Position numbers and translations under genes: made by a program. Source: Pseudodesulfovibrio cashew (lineage in GTDB: Bacteria > Desulfobacterota > Desulfovibrionia > Desulfovibrionales > Desulfovibrionaceae). From it: a stretch of 64,000 bases of DNA. The stretch spans positions 1,217,501 to 1,281,500 of the forward strand of contig NZ_CP046400.1 of the NCBI RefSeq assembly GCF_009762795.1, given 5' to 3'. Shown here in pieces: positions 8,575-17,859 of the stretch. The notes under the pieces are model-generated. The model did not search any database and had not been told where the DNA came from. It worked only from the letters and a program-made list of their open reading frames with translations. Numbering within the stretch: position 1 is the first letter of the stretch; the number at the start of each line of letters is the position of its first letter.

Positions 8575-10226
8575 TCCTGATCACGTCCGGGGCCTACGTG
8601 GGCCATGAAATAGCCGCCGAACTGGGACGTCTGCCCACCGCATTCCTGCCCGTGGGCAACCGGCGGCTCTTTGCCGTGCAGATCGAACTGCTCAAGGAAT
8701 CCGGCGAGGAGATCGTCCTCTCCCTGCCCGAGGACTACGCGCTGCCCGAGCACGACCAGGCCTTTCTGGATCGCCTCGGGGTGCGCGTGCTCCGGGTGCA
8801 GCCCACCGTTTCCCTGGCCGAATCACTGCAATACTGTCTCTCCCAACTGCTGCCTCTGGACGGCCCGTTCCGTATCCTGCACGGCGACACCCTGATTCTG
8901 GACATCCCTTTTGGTGAGGATGATGTCTTTTCCAAAGGGATGACCGACGCCTACTACTCCTGGGCCGAGTTCCGGGAGGACGCCGGAGGCATCCGGTTCA
9001 TCGAGGGACTGCCCAACGGCGGCTTCAACCGCGAGGTCCTGAGCGGCTATTTTTCCTTTTCCTCGCCCTATGCCCTGCTGCGCGCCCTGTCCGGCAGCCG
9101 GGGCAACTTCATCGACGCCCTGAATCGCTACGCCGCCAGCCACCGACTCCACCCCCTGGAAACCGGGAAGTGGTTCGACTTCGGGCACTTGCAGACCTAT
9201 TACCGGTCCAAGGCCATGCTCACCACCGAGCGGGCCTTCAACAGCCTGATGATCACCTCGCGCACCGTGACCAAGAGCGGGCGCAACCCGGCCAAGATCG
9301 AGGCCGAGGCCGGGTGGTTCGGCGCGGTGCCGCCCGCCCTGCGTCTCTACCTGCCCGCCATGCTGGAAAGCGCCAAGGGGGAAGGTGCGTTCTACCAGTT
9401 GGAATACCTGTATCTTTCATCGTTGAGCGAACTCTTCGTTTTCGGCGACCTGCCCCCGTTCCTGTGGGAGAACATTTTCGCCTCCTGCGACGAGTTTTTG
9501 ACCCAGGCCAGGGCGGCCAAACCAGGAGCAGGGGACGCCGCGGCCACGGACGGCCTGTATCTGGACAAGACCCTGGAGCGGCTGGAGCGCTTCTCCCGGG
9601 AGAACGGCGTGGACCTGGACCGCGAATGGCGGATCAACGGCAGGCCGGTACCCGGCCTCTCGCGCATGGCCGAACTGGCGGCCTCGGCCATCCCTCCAGT
9701 CACGGACAAGGACCTGGGCGTCATGCACGGGGACTTTCATTTCGCCAATATCCTCTACGACTTCCGCCACGGGATCATCAAGGCGCTCGACCCGCGCGGA
9801 CTGACCGCCGACGGGCGCTTCTGCGTGCACGGCGATCTGCGCTACGATGTGGCCAAGCTGCACCACTCGGTGGTGGGGCGGTACGATTTCATCAAGGCGG
9901 ACCGGTTCGCCTGCCGTGATCACGGCGGGCACGCCCTGAGTCTGACCCTGCCCGGCAGCGAGCGGCTGGACCGGGTGGAGGCTCTGTTCAAGGAGCGGAC
10001 CTTTGGCGGCTATACCCTGGAGGGCGCATCCTCCCAGGCCGTGTGCGTGCTGCTCTTCCTGTCCATGCTCCCGCTGCACGCGGATAGGCCCGGCCACCAG
10101 TTGGCCCTGCTGGCCAATGGCCTCAGGCTGTTTGCGGATATGGACGCGCTGCATGTGGCCGCGCCGCCCAAGGGAGTTGCTCCCCTGGCCGTGGGCCGAG
10201 ACCCGCTCTCCGGATTCGTCCGCTAG
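8571..10226 (+). CDS. nucleotidyltransferase-like / APH-type kinase fusion protein
   Basis: A 551-residue fusion. Residues 1-240 resemble a sugar nucleotidyltransferase (PTAFLPVGNRRLF and a metal-site ILHGDTL near 103), but the N-terminal Gly-rich loop is altered (ITSGAYVGHEI) and lacks the usual G-x-G-x-R. Residues of about 270-530 resemble aminoglycoside/choline-type phosphotransferases. There the catalytic loop HGDFHFAN is at about 385-392, followed by a metal-binding DPRG near 406. The cytosolic enzyme could phosphorylate a small alcohol and present it to the coupled nucleotidyltransferase upstream. The start at 8571 is fixed by overlap with the previous stop; the frame extends upstream without support. 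Confidence 0.7.
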   Translation: MILITSGAYVGHEIAAELGRLPTAFLPVGNRRLFAVQIELLKESGEEIVLSLPEDYALPEHDQAFLDRLGVRVLRVQPTVSLAESLQYCLSQLLPLDGPFRILHGDTLILDIPFGEDDVFSKGMTDAYYSWAEFREDAGGIRFIEGLPNGGFNREVLSGYFSFSSPYALLRALSGSRGNFIDALNRYAASHRLHPLETGKWFDFGHLQTYYRSKAMLTTERAFNSLMITSRTVTKSGRNPAKIEAEAGWFGAVPPALRLYLPAMLESAKGEGAFYQLEYLYLSSLSELFVFGDLPPFLWENIFASCDEFLTQARAAKPGAGDAAATDGLYLDKTLERLERFSRENGVDLDREWRINGRPVPGLSRMAELAASAIPPVTDKDLGVMHGDFHFANILYDFRHGIIKALDPRGLTADGRFCVHGDLRYDVAKLHHSVVGRYDFIKADRFACRDHGGHALSLTLPGSERLDRVEALFKERTFGGYTLEGASSQAVCVLLFLSMLPLHADRPGHQLALLANGLRLFADMDALHVAAPPKGVAPLAVGRDPLSGFVR

Positions 10227-10235
10227 GAGGCTGGG

Positions 10236-11060
10236 ATGAACCATCTGTTTTTCCTTCATATTCCCAAGACAGCCGGGACCACGCTCAACGCGGTGCTCAA
10301 CGACAACTTCGCCTCCTCCGATATTTTCGACCTCTATACCGACGAGCAGCGAATTCGGCTGCGGGAGACCACTTACGAGGAACTGGCCCGCTACCGGTTG
10401 GTGCGAGGCCATGTGTTCGTCACGGATTTTGCGGATATCCTGGACGGCCCCATCCCCTTCGAGGTCTTCACCTTCCTCCGCGATCCGGTGGAAAGGGTGA
10501 TCTCCGAATATCATTTCCTGAAGAGTTGGCCCAAGAGCCATGTCTACCGGTTCCTTAACGAAAACAACGTGTCGCTGAGTGAGTATGTGGCGGGCGAGAG
10601 CCCGGAGTTGCGTTGGCGCGGACGCAACGCCATGGTGAACTCTCTCTCCGGAGTGGGGCATCCGTCCATCGAAAAGGGACTGGAGGTGGCCTGGCATCAC
10701 CTCAGGAACCGCTTCTGCTTTTTCGGCATCCTGGAGCGGTTCGACGAGTCCCTGCTGCAACTCAGCCGCATTCTCGGTCTGGAGCGGTGCTTCTACGAGC
10801 GGCAGAACGTGCGCAAGGGGCGGGCGCGTTATGCTGCCACGACCGAGGAAGTGGAGTTGATACGGGAACACAACCAGGCGGACATCGAGTTGTATGAGCG
10901 CGCCTGTGTGGAGTTCGATCGGCGCATCCGGCTCATGGGTGAGCCCTTTCAAGCCAATCTGCGCCTCTTCCGCAAGGTCAACGACCGCTTCCAGCGCGTC
11001 TCCCGGCTGATCATGGCGCGGGACAACCTGGACCGGGGTGAAATCCTCAACGCCAAGTAG
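10236..11060 (+). CDS. sulfotransferase family protein
   Basis: A 274-residue sulfotransferase of the carbohydrate sulfotransferase (sulfotransferase family 2) type. The PAPS 5'-phosphosulfate-binding loop HIPKTAGTT is at residues 8-16. The 3'-phosphate-binding segment FTFLRDPVERVISEY lies near 84-98. It has no signal peptide, so it would act on a cytoplasmic sugar, glycolipid or protein acceptor. A strong AGGAGG precedes ATG 10236, nine bases after the kinase fusion stop, so it ends the plus-strand glycan operon. It probably sulfates the glycan made by this cluster. Confidence 0.82.
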   Translation: MNHLFFLHIPKTAGTTLNAVLNDNFASSDIFDLYTDEQRIRLRETTYEELARYRLVRGHVFVTDFADILDGPIPFEVFTFLRDPVERVISEYHFLKSWPKSHVYRFLNENNVSLSEYVAGESPELRWRGRNAMVNSLSGVGHPSIEKGLEVAWHHLRNRFCFFGILERFDESLLQLSRILGLERCFYERQNVRKGRARYAATTEEVELIREHNQADIELYERACVEFDRRIRLMGEPFQANLRLFRKVNDRFQRVSRLIMARDNLDRGEILNAK

Positions 11061-11155
11061 ATCGATTCGCATTTATTGCTGTCCCGTCCATTTGACATTG
11101 CCGACACGTTGGCCCACAGTTCTAGACTGGAAAACCATACTATGGAGTGGGACCT

Positions 11156-12550
<1,395 letters not shown>

Positions 12551-12584
12551 CCGCATAGCTCCTTCTGTTGCCGGGGTTTGATGA

Positions 12585-13172
12585 TCAGATGAGCATGGCG
12601 TAGGCCGTGGCCCCGACCATGACCGTGACCAGCACGATGTTGAAGCCCATCCTGACGGAACGAGAGCGGAGCAGCTGCATTATCCCCATGCCCATCAACC
12701 CCCACAGGGAGTGGAACGAGACCTGGAAAAACATGAAGGTCAGGACGAAGACCACCACCTGGGGCGGCAATGGCGCTTCCGGGTTGGCGAACTGACTGAA
12801 TCCGACCACGGCCATGGTCCAGCTTTTCGGGTTGGTCGGATGGAGAAACAGGCCATCCCGGAACGAGAGAGGTTTTTCCATTCCCGGCGCGGCAAGCTGC
12901 ATCCTGATGATCTTCCAGCCCAGATAGAGAATATAGGCCATTCCGCCGATCTTCATGAACCAGGCGGCCTGGGGATTGGCTGTGAACAATCCGCCCAGAC
13001 CGAGGGCGACCATGGTGTTGAGAAGAACCGCGCCCGCAGTGGTGCCCGCCAGAAAAGACAGGGATGAACGAAATCCCGTTGTCTGGCCTATGGCCATCAT
13101 GGAAAGATTGCCCATGCCGGGTGTGCCGGTCATGACAATGACGAAGAGGACAAAAGCTGCATACGTTTCCAT
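12585..13172 (-). CDS. LysE/RhtB-family amino acid exporter
   Basis: A 195-residue inner-membrane protein with about six helices. It shows the family pattern near the N-terminus (VMTGTPGMGNLSM) and the mid-protein HPTNPKSW motif of LysE/RhtB translocators, which export amino acids or related compounds. AAGGAG lies nine bases before the ATG. It is divergent from a MocR-type regulator, and its probable promoter sits inside the regulator-gene spacer, so that regulator likely controls it. The exported substrate is unknown. Confidence 0.85.
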   Translation of the reverse strand: METYAAFVLFVIVMTGTPGMGNLSMMAIGQTTGFRSSLSFLAGTTAGAVLLNTMVALGLGGLFTANPQAAWFMKIGGMAYILYLGWKIIRMQLAAPGMEKPLSFRDGLFLHPTNPKSWTMAVVGFSQFANPEAPLPPQVVVFVLTFMFFQVSFHSLWGLMGMGIMQLLRSRSVRMGFNIVLVTVMVGATAYAMLI

Positions 13173-13208
13173 ACCGTTATTCTCCTTGGGGACGGTTGTT
13201 CATGCTGC

Positions 13209-13237
13209 CTTGTATGGTTGACATTGTATGGTGTCAA
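13209..13237 (-). promoter_or_regulatory. lysE-type gene promoter overlapped by a composite MocR operator
   Basis: Four abutting blocks read TTGTATGG, TTGACA, TTGTATGG, TGTCAA. They form two 8-base direct repeats 14 bp apart and a TTGACA/TGTCAA inverted pair. Read on the minus strand, TTGACA (13237-13232), a 17-bp spacer and TACAAG (13214-13209) form a good sigma-70 promoter for the exporter gene. The direct repeats fill its spacer and -10 region. Direct-repeat operators are common for MocR regulators. Confidence 0.6.
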
Positions 13238-13253
13238 TGAAAGCATTGTCCGC

Positions 13254-14618
13254 ATGACAATGTACACACCGCACGTGGCAAGGGAGAACGGGCCCCTGTA
13301 CAAGGCCCTGGCGGATTCCATCGAACGGGATATTCAGGCCGGAACGCTCACGCCCGGAGAACGGCTGCCGACCCATCGCGACATGGCCGACGCCTTGGGC
13401 GTGAACGTGTCCACGGTGACGCGCGGCTACCGCGAGGCCGAGAAGCGCGGCCTGCTGTCCGGTACCGTTGGCCGGGGGACCTTCGTGGCGTCGGACGCGG
13501 TCACGTCTTCGGCCATGGTTTCCTTCGAGCCCGGCGCGCCCGGCATGATCGAAATGGGGCTCATCGCGCCCCTGTCGTACCTGGACCCTGACGTGGCCGA
13601 GGGCTTCCGGCGTATTGCCCGGCGAAAGGATCCCACTACATTCCTGCGCTACACCGACCCTCGCGGCCTGCCGGACCACCGCCAGGCGGGTGCGCTCTGG
13701 GCGCGGCTCTACGGTCTGGAGTGCGGCCCCGAGGAGATCATTGTCTGCGCCGGAGCACAGCACGCCCTGACCTGCTGCCTGGCCGGGCTGCTCCGCCCCG
13801 GCGACCGGCTGGCCGTGGACTCCCTGACGTATCCCGGCCTCAAATCCCTTGCCTCCATGCTCGGCATCAGGCTGGCGCCCATCACCATGGACGGGCAGGG
13901 CATGATGCCCGAGGCCCTGGATGCCGCCTGCCGCCGCAACGACATCAAGGCCGTCTATCTCATGCCCGGCGTGCACAACCCCACCACCGCCACCATGAGC
14001 GAACCCCGGCGTGACGAGATCGCGCGGCTGGCCGAAGTTCACGACCTGATCATCATCGAGGACGACGCCTACGACCTGACCCACCCCGGTCGGACCACGC
14101 CCGTGTCCGACCGCGCCCGGCACCGCGCCGTGTTCGTGGCCGGGCTCTCCAAGTCCCTGGCCGCAGGACTGCGCGTGGCTTTTCTGGTCGCGCCGCCCGC
14201 CCTGCGCAAGCCCCTGGCCCAGGCCGTGCTCAACACCATCTGGATGGCCCCGCCACTCAACGTCGAGCTCGCCGCCATGTGGATCACCGACGGCACCGCC
14301 GAACAGATTCTTGAAGCCAAGCGCGCCGAAGCCGCCCGCCGCTACATGATCGCCTGTGACGTGCTCGACGGGCTGCGCTTCCGTGGCAAGCCCACCGGCT
14401 TCTTTTGCTGGCTGGAGCTGCCCGCGCCCTGGACCGGCGCAGCCTTCGAGGCCGCCGCCCGCGCCAGGGGCATCAATGTGTTTGGCGCGGAAAAGTTCGT
14501 GGTCGGCGACACTGCCGCGCCTGCCGCCGCGCGCCTCTCTCTTACCGGAGCCGAGGACATAGACGACTACCGCCAAGGACTCTGGGTGCTCTGGCATCTG
14601 CTGACCCGCAAAGACTGA
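13254..14618 (+). CDS. MocR-type (GntR-aminotransferase) transcriptional regulator
   Basis: A 454-residue regulator with an N-terminal GntR winged helix (residues of about 10-75; THRDMADALGVNVSTVTRGYREAE is its recognition-helix region). A class I aminotransferase-like domain follows (residues 100-450). The PLP-lysine motif LSKSLAAGLRVAFL and the upstream IIEDDAYD are present, so PLP binding is expected. MocR proteins sense PLP or amino-compound adducts. ATG 13254 is taken as start; ATG 13260 is an alternative, and the open frame further upstream overlaps the promoter region. It is divergent from a LysE-type exporter, the likely target, and may autoregulate. Confidence 0.85.
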   Translation: MTMYTPHVARENGPLYKALADSIERDIQAGTLTPGERLPTHRDMADALGVNVSTVTRGYREAEKRGLLSGTVGRGTFVASDAVTSSAMVSFEPGAPGMIEMGLIAPLSYLDPDVAEGFRRIARRKDPTTFLRYTDPRGLPDHRQAGALWARLYGLECGPEEIIVCAGAQHALTCCLAGLLRPGDRLAVDSLTYPGLKSLASMLGIRLAPITMDGQGMMPEALDAACRRNDIKAVYLMPGVHNPTTATMSEPRRDEIARLAEVHDLIIIEDDAYDLTHPGRTTPVSDRARHRAVFVAGLSKSLAAGLRVAFLVAPPALRKPLAQAVLNTIWMAPPLNVELAAMWITDGTAEQILEAKRAEAARRYMIACDVLDGLRFRGKPTGFFCWLELPAPWTGAAFEAAARARGINVFGAEKFVVGDTAAPAAARLSLTGAEDIDDYRQGLWVLWHLLTRKD

Positions 14619-15098
14619 GTTGGGGAAGGGGGGACCCTTTGGCGGGCAACCGGGGCTGCTCCGCAGGGCCTACCGGCGGTCCCTTCGGGGAGCCTGCCGG
14701 CGGTCTCCTTCGGAGAGACCAGGCCGCTGTCCTAGACCTGCCAAAGGCCGAGGGCCTTTGGAATCCCATTGCTCGCTTCGCTCGAATTCGTGAGGAAGCC
14801 GAGTTCGTGCCGCTTTTGCGGGGACGGACTGTTCGCTCGACACCGCCGTGCCGGGTGGCGGTTCGGGCCGGGAAAAGTGAGAGGTAAACCCGCCTTCGGA
14901 CCGGCCCAGGACCGTCACTTTTTCCGGCCCGAACCGCTAGGGTTGTATTTGGGTATTGTCGAAAGCGGCTTGTTGCCGATTTGTTAAAAAAAATCGGGAG
15001 AGGAGAAGCTGATGTTGATTGTTGGAGAATAGGAGAGCCCTATTCGTTTTGGCCGTTAACACATAGCGGCACGCGAGAGCCTTTTTTTAAACTCCCTC
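14619..15098. other. non-coding, hairpin-rich interval
   Basis: No gene is supported in this stretch. It holds a perfect hairpin CCAAAGGCC-GAG-GGCCTTTGG at 14741-14761, a GGTCTC/GAGACC hairpin at 14702-14720, and a 23-base inverted repeat with 22 matches (14858-14880 against 14915-14937) enclosing 34 bases. Short open frames here lack ribosome binding sites. It follows the MocR gene and precedes a repeat element. Confidence 0.5.
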
Positions 15099-15225
15099 CC
15101 CCCGCCGAAGGCGCGCCAAAAAGTTTAGGAGGGGAGATGGGGATGGGGGGTCTGGGGGGAAGGGGAAGAGGGGAAGCCTTTTCCAAAGGGTGCCCCTCTT
15201 CCCCTTCCCCCCAGCCGCCGGAGGC
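15099..15225. repeat. large G-rich hairpin repeat, family A copy 1
   Basis: It begins with the motif CCAAAAAGTTTAGGA (15116-15130), followed by a G-rich run and a perfect 20-bp inverted repeat (15154-15173 with 15193-15212). The loop itself pairs (CCTTT/AAAGG). It ends in GCCGCCGGAGGC, abutting the stop of the minus-strand DUF2959 gene. Copy 2 lies at 16939-17136. On the minus strand it would form a stable stem just after the DUF2959 gene, a possible transcript-end structure. Confidence 0.65.
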
Positions 15226-15867
15226 TTATTCCAACGTCTTGATAAAGGCGTCGGCTTCGGCGATGGATTTTTCCATTTCCTTGATCAGGGTGCCGACATT
15301 GGACTGGATGGTGGTGAGTTCGCCTTCGAGGGAGGCGATGGCCTTGGCGTTGAGGTTGTGCTTGAGGTAGAGCACTTGATCTTTGAAGGCGTGCAGCACG
15401 GGGTCCATCTTGGCGCTGGCCTTTTTCATGGCGCGAATGAGTTTGTTGTAGCGCGACTTGGTGGCAGAAAGTTTCTGCTGGCTGGCGCGGCGCAGCTTGG
15501 AGGAGGTGTACTGGGTGATCTCGTCGGCCCATTCCTCGAACAGGGCTTCAGCCACGTCCTCGACGGATTCGATGCGGTCGCGGACGTCTTCGGCCATGGC
15601 CTCGCTGGTCTCGTACTCGCTGTTGAGGATCTCGTATTTTTCTTCGAGCTCACCGCCGTCGAAGTTGACCACGGACTTGTAGCGTTCAAGGGCGTTGGCG
15701 AACTGTTCCTTGGCGTCCTGCTGGGATTCGCGGGCGTTCTCGACGCGGTCGGACAGGATTTCGCGCTTGTCGTACCCGACCTTTTCCATGGCCGAGTAGT
15801 AGGCTTTCTGGCAGCCGAGGGTGAAGATGAGGGAAAAGAGGGTGAGGGCGAGGACGATCCGTTTCAT
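15226..15867 (-). CDS. DUF2959-family exported coiled-coil protein
   Basis: A 213-residue protein with an N-terminal signal sequence ending near a cysteine (IFTLGC at about residue 19, an imperfect lipobox). A long helical body follows. The stretch AYYSAMEKVGYDKREIL after the signal is typical of DUF2959 proteins, whose function is unknown. The body is rich in Glu, Lys and Ala, consistent with a periplasmic coiled coil. It stands alone on the minus strand, with a hairpin repeat at its 3' end and the ArgP gene 64 bp upstream in the same direction. Confidence 0.75.
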   Translation of the reverse strand: MKRIVLALTLFSLIFTLGCQKAYYSAMEKVGYDKREILSDRVENARESQQDAKEQFANALERYKSVVNFDGGELEEKYEILNSEYETSEAMAEDVRDRIESVEDVAEALFEEWADEITQYTSSKLRRASQQKLSATKSRYNKLIRAMKKASAKMDPVLHAFKDQVLYLKHNLNAKAIASLEGELTTIQSNVGTLIKEMEKSIAEADAFIKTLE

Positions 15868-15931
15868 GTCAGGCTCCTTGAGGCGTATTCTTTTTCGGAC
15901 AGATACAACAAAGCCGTGGCGCGGGCAACGG

Positions 15932-16825
15932 CTAGGCGGGCGGGGCGAGTTCGCGGCGCGCTCCGCTCACGAGGGCTTGGGTGAAGCGGGAGAGCTGTGC
16001 GGATTCGAGATTCCAGCAGTGCCAGTGTAGCCGCACCGTGTAGACGTGGCCGGGCAAAAGGTCGATGAGTTCGCCCCGATCAAGGTACTCTGCGGCCTGC
16101 TGGTCCGGGAGCATGCCGCAGACCCGGCCGGAGGCGATGGTCGGCGCGAACTTCTCTGAGGAGGGCAGGTAAAAGGCGTTGTATGCAGTCGGCGCGCTTC
16201 CAAGGGCTTCGGCGATGAGGTCGCCGTGCATCAGGTCTTTGCGGTTGAAAATGAGGATTGGCGCGGCTTCCATACCTTCCGGCGCCACGCCGCGGGGGTG
16301 CCATTTTGCCCTGTAGTCCGGTGTGCAATACAATCTGTAAGTCTGATCGCCCAGGTAGTCCACGCGACAGCCCTGGAAGGGCTCGCTCCGGTCGCTGATA
16401 CAGCCGAGGACTTCGCCGTCTCGGAGGAGCTGGTGGGTCTGGGCCTGGTCGTCCACGGCCAGGTCGAGCAATACGGGGTTGGCATCGAGGTAGTCGTTCA
16501 CCGCCGGGAAGAACCAGGTGGCCAGGGAGTCGGCATTAATGCCCACGGGCAGGGTTACGTACCCGCTGCCGTCCTGTTCCGTACCAAGGCCGAGGTCCGC
16601 CTCCAGCAGTCTCACCTTCCGGTAGTGCTTGAGCATCTCCCTGCCCGCCGGGGTGGGCGAGGGCGGGGAGGATCGGACGAGCAGCACGCACCCGGCCTGT
16701 TCCTCCAGCAGCTTGACCCGCTGCGACACGGCGGACTGGGTCAGATGCAACACCTTGGCAGCCTTCTCGAATCCGCCTTCCCGCACTACGGCCCCGAAGG
16801 CCTCCACCAACTTGTAATCGAGCAT
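15932..16825 (-). CDS. argP: LysR-family regulator ArgP (IciA)
   Basis: A 297-residue LysR-type regulator. The N-terminal winged helix (VREGGFEKAAKVLHLTQSAVSQRVKLLEEQAG, about residues 14-45, given here as a region) is followed by a two-lobed effector domain. The sequence, including RSSPPSPTPAGREML and the late ALVSGARREL, fits ArgP, which responds to lysine and arginine and activates the argO exporter. The gene pair here is divergent from a LysE/ArgO-type exporter, exactly the known partnership. The ATG at 16825 begins MLDYKLVEAF, the usual ArgP start. No strong ribosome binding site is obvious. Confidence 0.85.
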   Translation of the reverse strand: MLDYKLVEAFGAVVREGGFEKAAKVLHLTQSAVSQRVKLLEEQAGCVLLVRSSPPSPTPAGREMLKHYRKVRLLEADLGLGTEQDGSGYVTLPVGINADSLATWFFPAVNDYLDANPVLLDLAVDDQAQTHQLLRDGEVLGCISDRSEPFQGCRVDYLGDQTYRLYCTPDYRAKWHPRGVAPEGMEAAPILIFNRKDLMHGDLIAEALGSAPTAYNAFYLPSSEKFAPTIASGRVCGMLPDQQAAEYLDRGELIDLLPGHVYTVRLHWHCWNLESAQLSRFTQALVSGARRELAPPA

Positions 16826-16938
16826 GCCCGATCATTAGCAAAATTAATCCAACATGAAAACAATGAGTTTTACATCTGGACGGTTCTCCGGCTACCCCTT
16901 ACCTCACCAACGGAAAACAACCTTCAACGCGATTACCC

Positions 16939-17136
16939 TCCCCGCAAAGCGGCACCAAAAAGTTTAGGAAAAGGAGGGGATGGGGGTCCGGGGGAAGGGG
17001 AGAGGGACAACCTTTTTCACAAATCCGCAGGACTGCGGATTTGGGCGTTGCGGCGCAGCGCAACGGGTCGAAGACCCGAGCCCCAGGACGGGGCGAGTCC
17101 AAGGGTTTTTCCTCCCCTTCCCCTGGCCGCCGGAGA
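16939..17136. repeat. large G-rich hairpin repeat, family A copy 2, with nested hairpins
   Basis: It shares CCAAAAAGTTTAGGA (16955-16969) and the outer arms GGGGAAGGGGAGAGG / CCTCCCCTTCCCC with copy 1. It carries an internal block of hairpins absent from copy 1: AAATCCGCAG-GA-CTGCGGATTT (17021-17042), a CGTTGCG/CGCAACG pair and GGGTC-GAA-GACCC. It ends in CCGCCGGAG, which also provides the ribosome binding site of the argO gene. It occupies most of the argP-argO divergent spacer. Confidence 0.65.
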
Positions 17137-17143
17137 CAACCAT

Positions 17144-17755
17144 ATGACACCATTTCTCCAAGGGTTCGGCATGGGCGGCGGGCTCATCGTGGCCATAGGG
17201 GCGCAGAACGCCTTTGTACTGACCCAGGGCGTGCGACGCAACCATCATCTCGCCGTGGCCGCGCTGTGCATCCTGTGCGACGGCGTGCTGATCTCGTTGG
17301 GCGTGACGGGCGTGGGCACCATGGTCGCGTCCAACCCGCTCCTGGGTAAGATGGCGGCCTGGGGCGGGGCTGCGTTCCTGACGTGGTACGGGCTGGGCTC
17401 GTTTCTATCGGCCTGGCGCGGCGGCGTGCTGGGCGAGGGCGAGGACGCGGGCAAGACCTTGCGTCATACCCTGGCGCTCACTTTGGCGGTGACACTGCTG
17501 AATCCGCATGTCTATCTGGATACGGTCGTTTTGATGGGGTCGGTCTCGGGCCGCTTCGGCGATCCGGGCCGCTACCTTTTCGGCCTGGGCGCTTTCTGCG
17601 CCTCCACCGCCTGGTTTGTCCTGCTCAGCCTTGGCGGCCAGGCCCTGGCTCCGGTGTTTCAACGTCGCTCCACCTGGCGCATCCTGGATGGCGTGGTCTG
17701 CCTGACCATGTGGACCATCGCCGCTACCCTTATTCACTCCGCCGTCAGCGCATAG
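17144..17755 (+). CDS. argO: LysE-family arginine/lysine exporter ArgO
   Basis: A 203-residue inner-membrane exporter with six hydrophobic segments. The N-terminal FGMGGGLIVAIGAQNAFVL and the mid-protein TLLNPHVYLD motif are hallmarks of LysE/ArgO proteins that export L-arginine or L-lysine analogues. ATG 17144 is fixed by the family N-terminus and by GGAG eight bases upstream; the reading frame is open far upstream across argP but that part is antisense. It is divergent from argP, its expected activator. The stop codon lies in the first of two ATAGCTGGCTAT repeats (17752-17763 and 17785-17796). Confidence 0.9.
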   Translation: MTPFLQGFGMGGGLIVAIGAQNAFVLTQGVRRNHHLAVAALCILCDGVLISLGVTGVGTMVASNPLLGKMAAWGGAAFLTWYGLGSFLSAWRGGVLGEGEDAGKTLRHTLALTLAVTLLNPHVYLDTVVLMGSVSGRFGDPGRYLFGLGAFCASTAWFVLLSLGGQALAPVFQRRSTWRILDGVVCLTMWTIAATLIHSAVSA

Positions 17756-17859
17756 CTGGCTATTTATTAGTGTTTCGTTAATGAATAGCTGGCTATCCTA
17801 TGTATCTATCCAATTGAATTGAATTGATTATATCGATATCATCAAAGGATTAGGGGGAA

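Noticed and set aside
11092-11128. Sigma-70 promoter before fumC
   Set aside because: TTGACA is present at 11092-11097, but no good -10 hexamer lies at 16-18 bp, so it is not listed as a promoter.
16226-17143. Open frame running from the opposite strand of argP into argO, which would give a 509-residue protein
   Set aside because: The upstream part is antisense to argP and crosses the repeat element. Only the part from ATG 17144 matches LysE/ArgO, and GGAG precedes that ATG.
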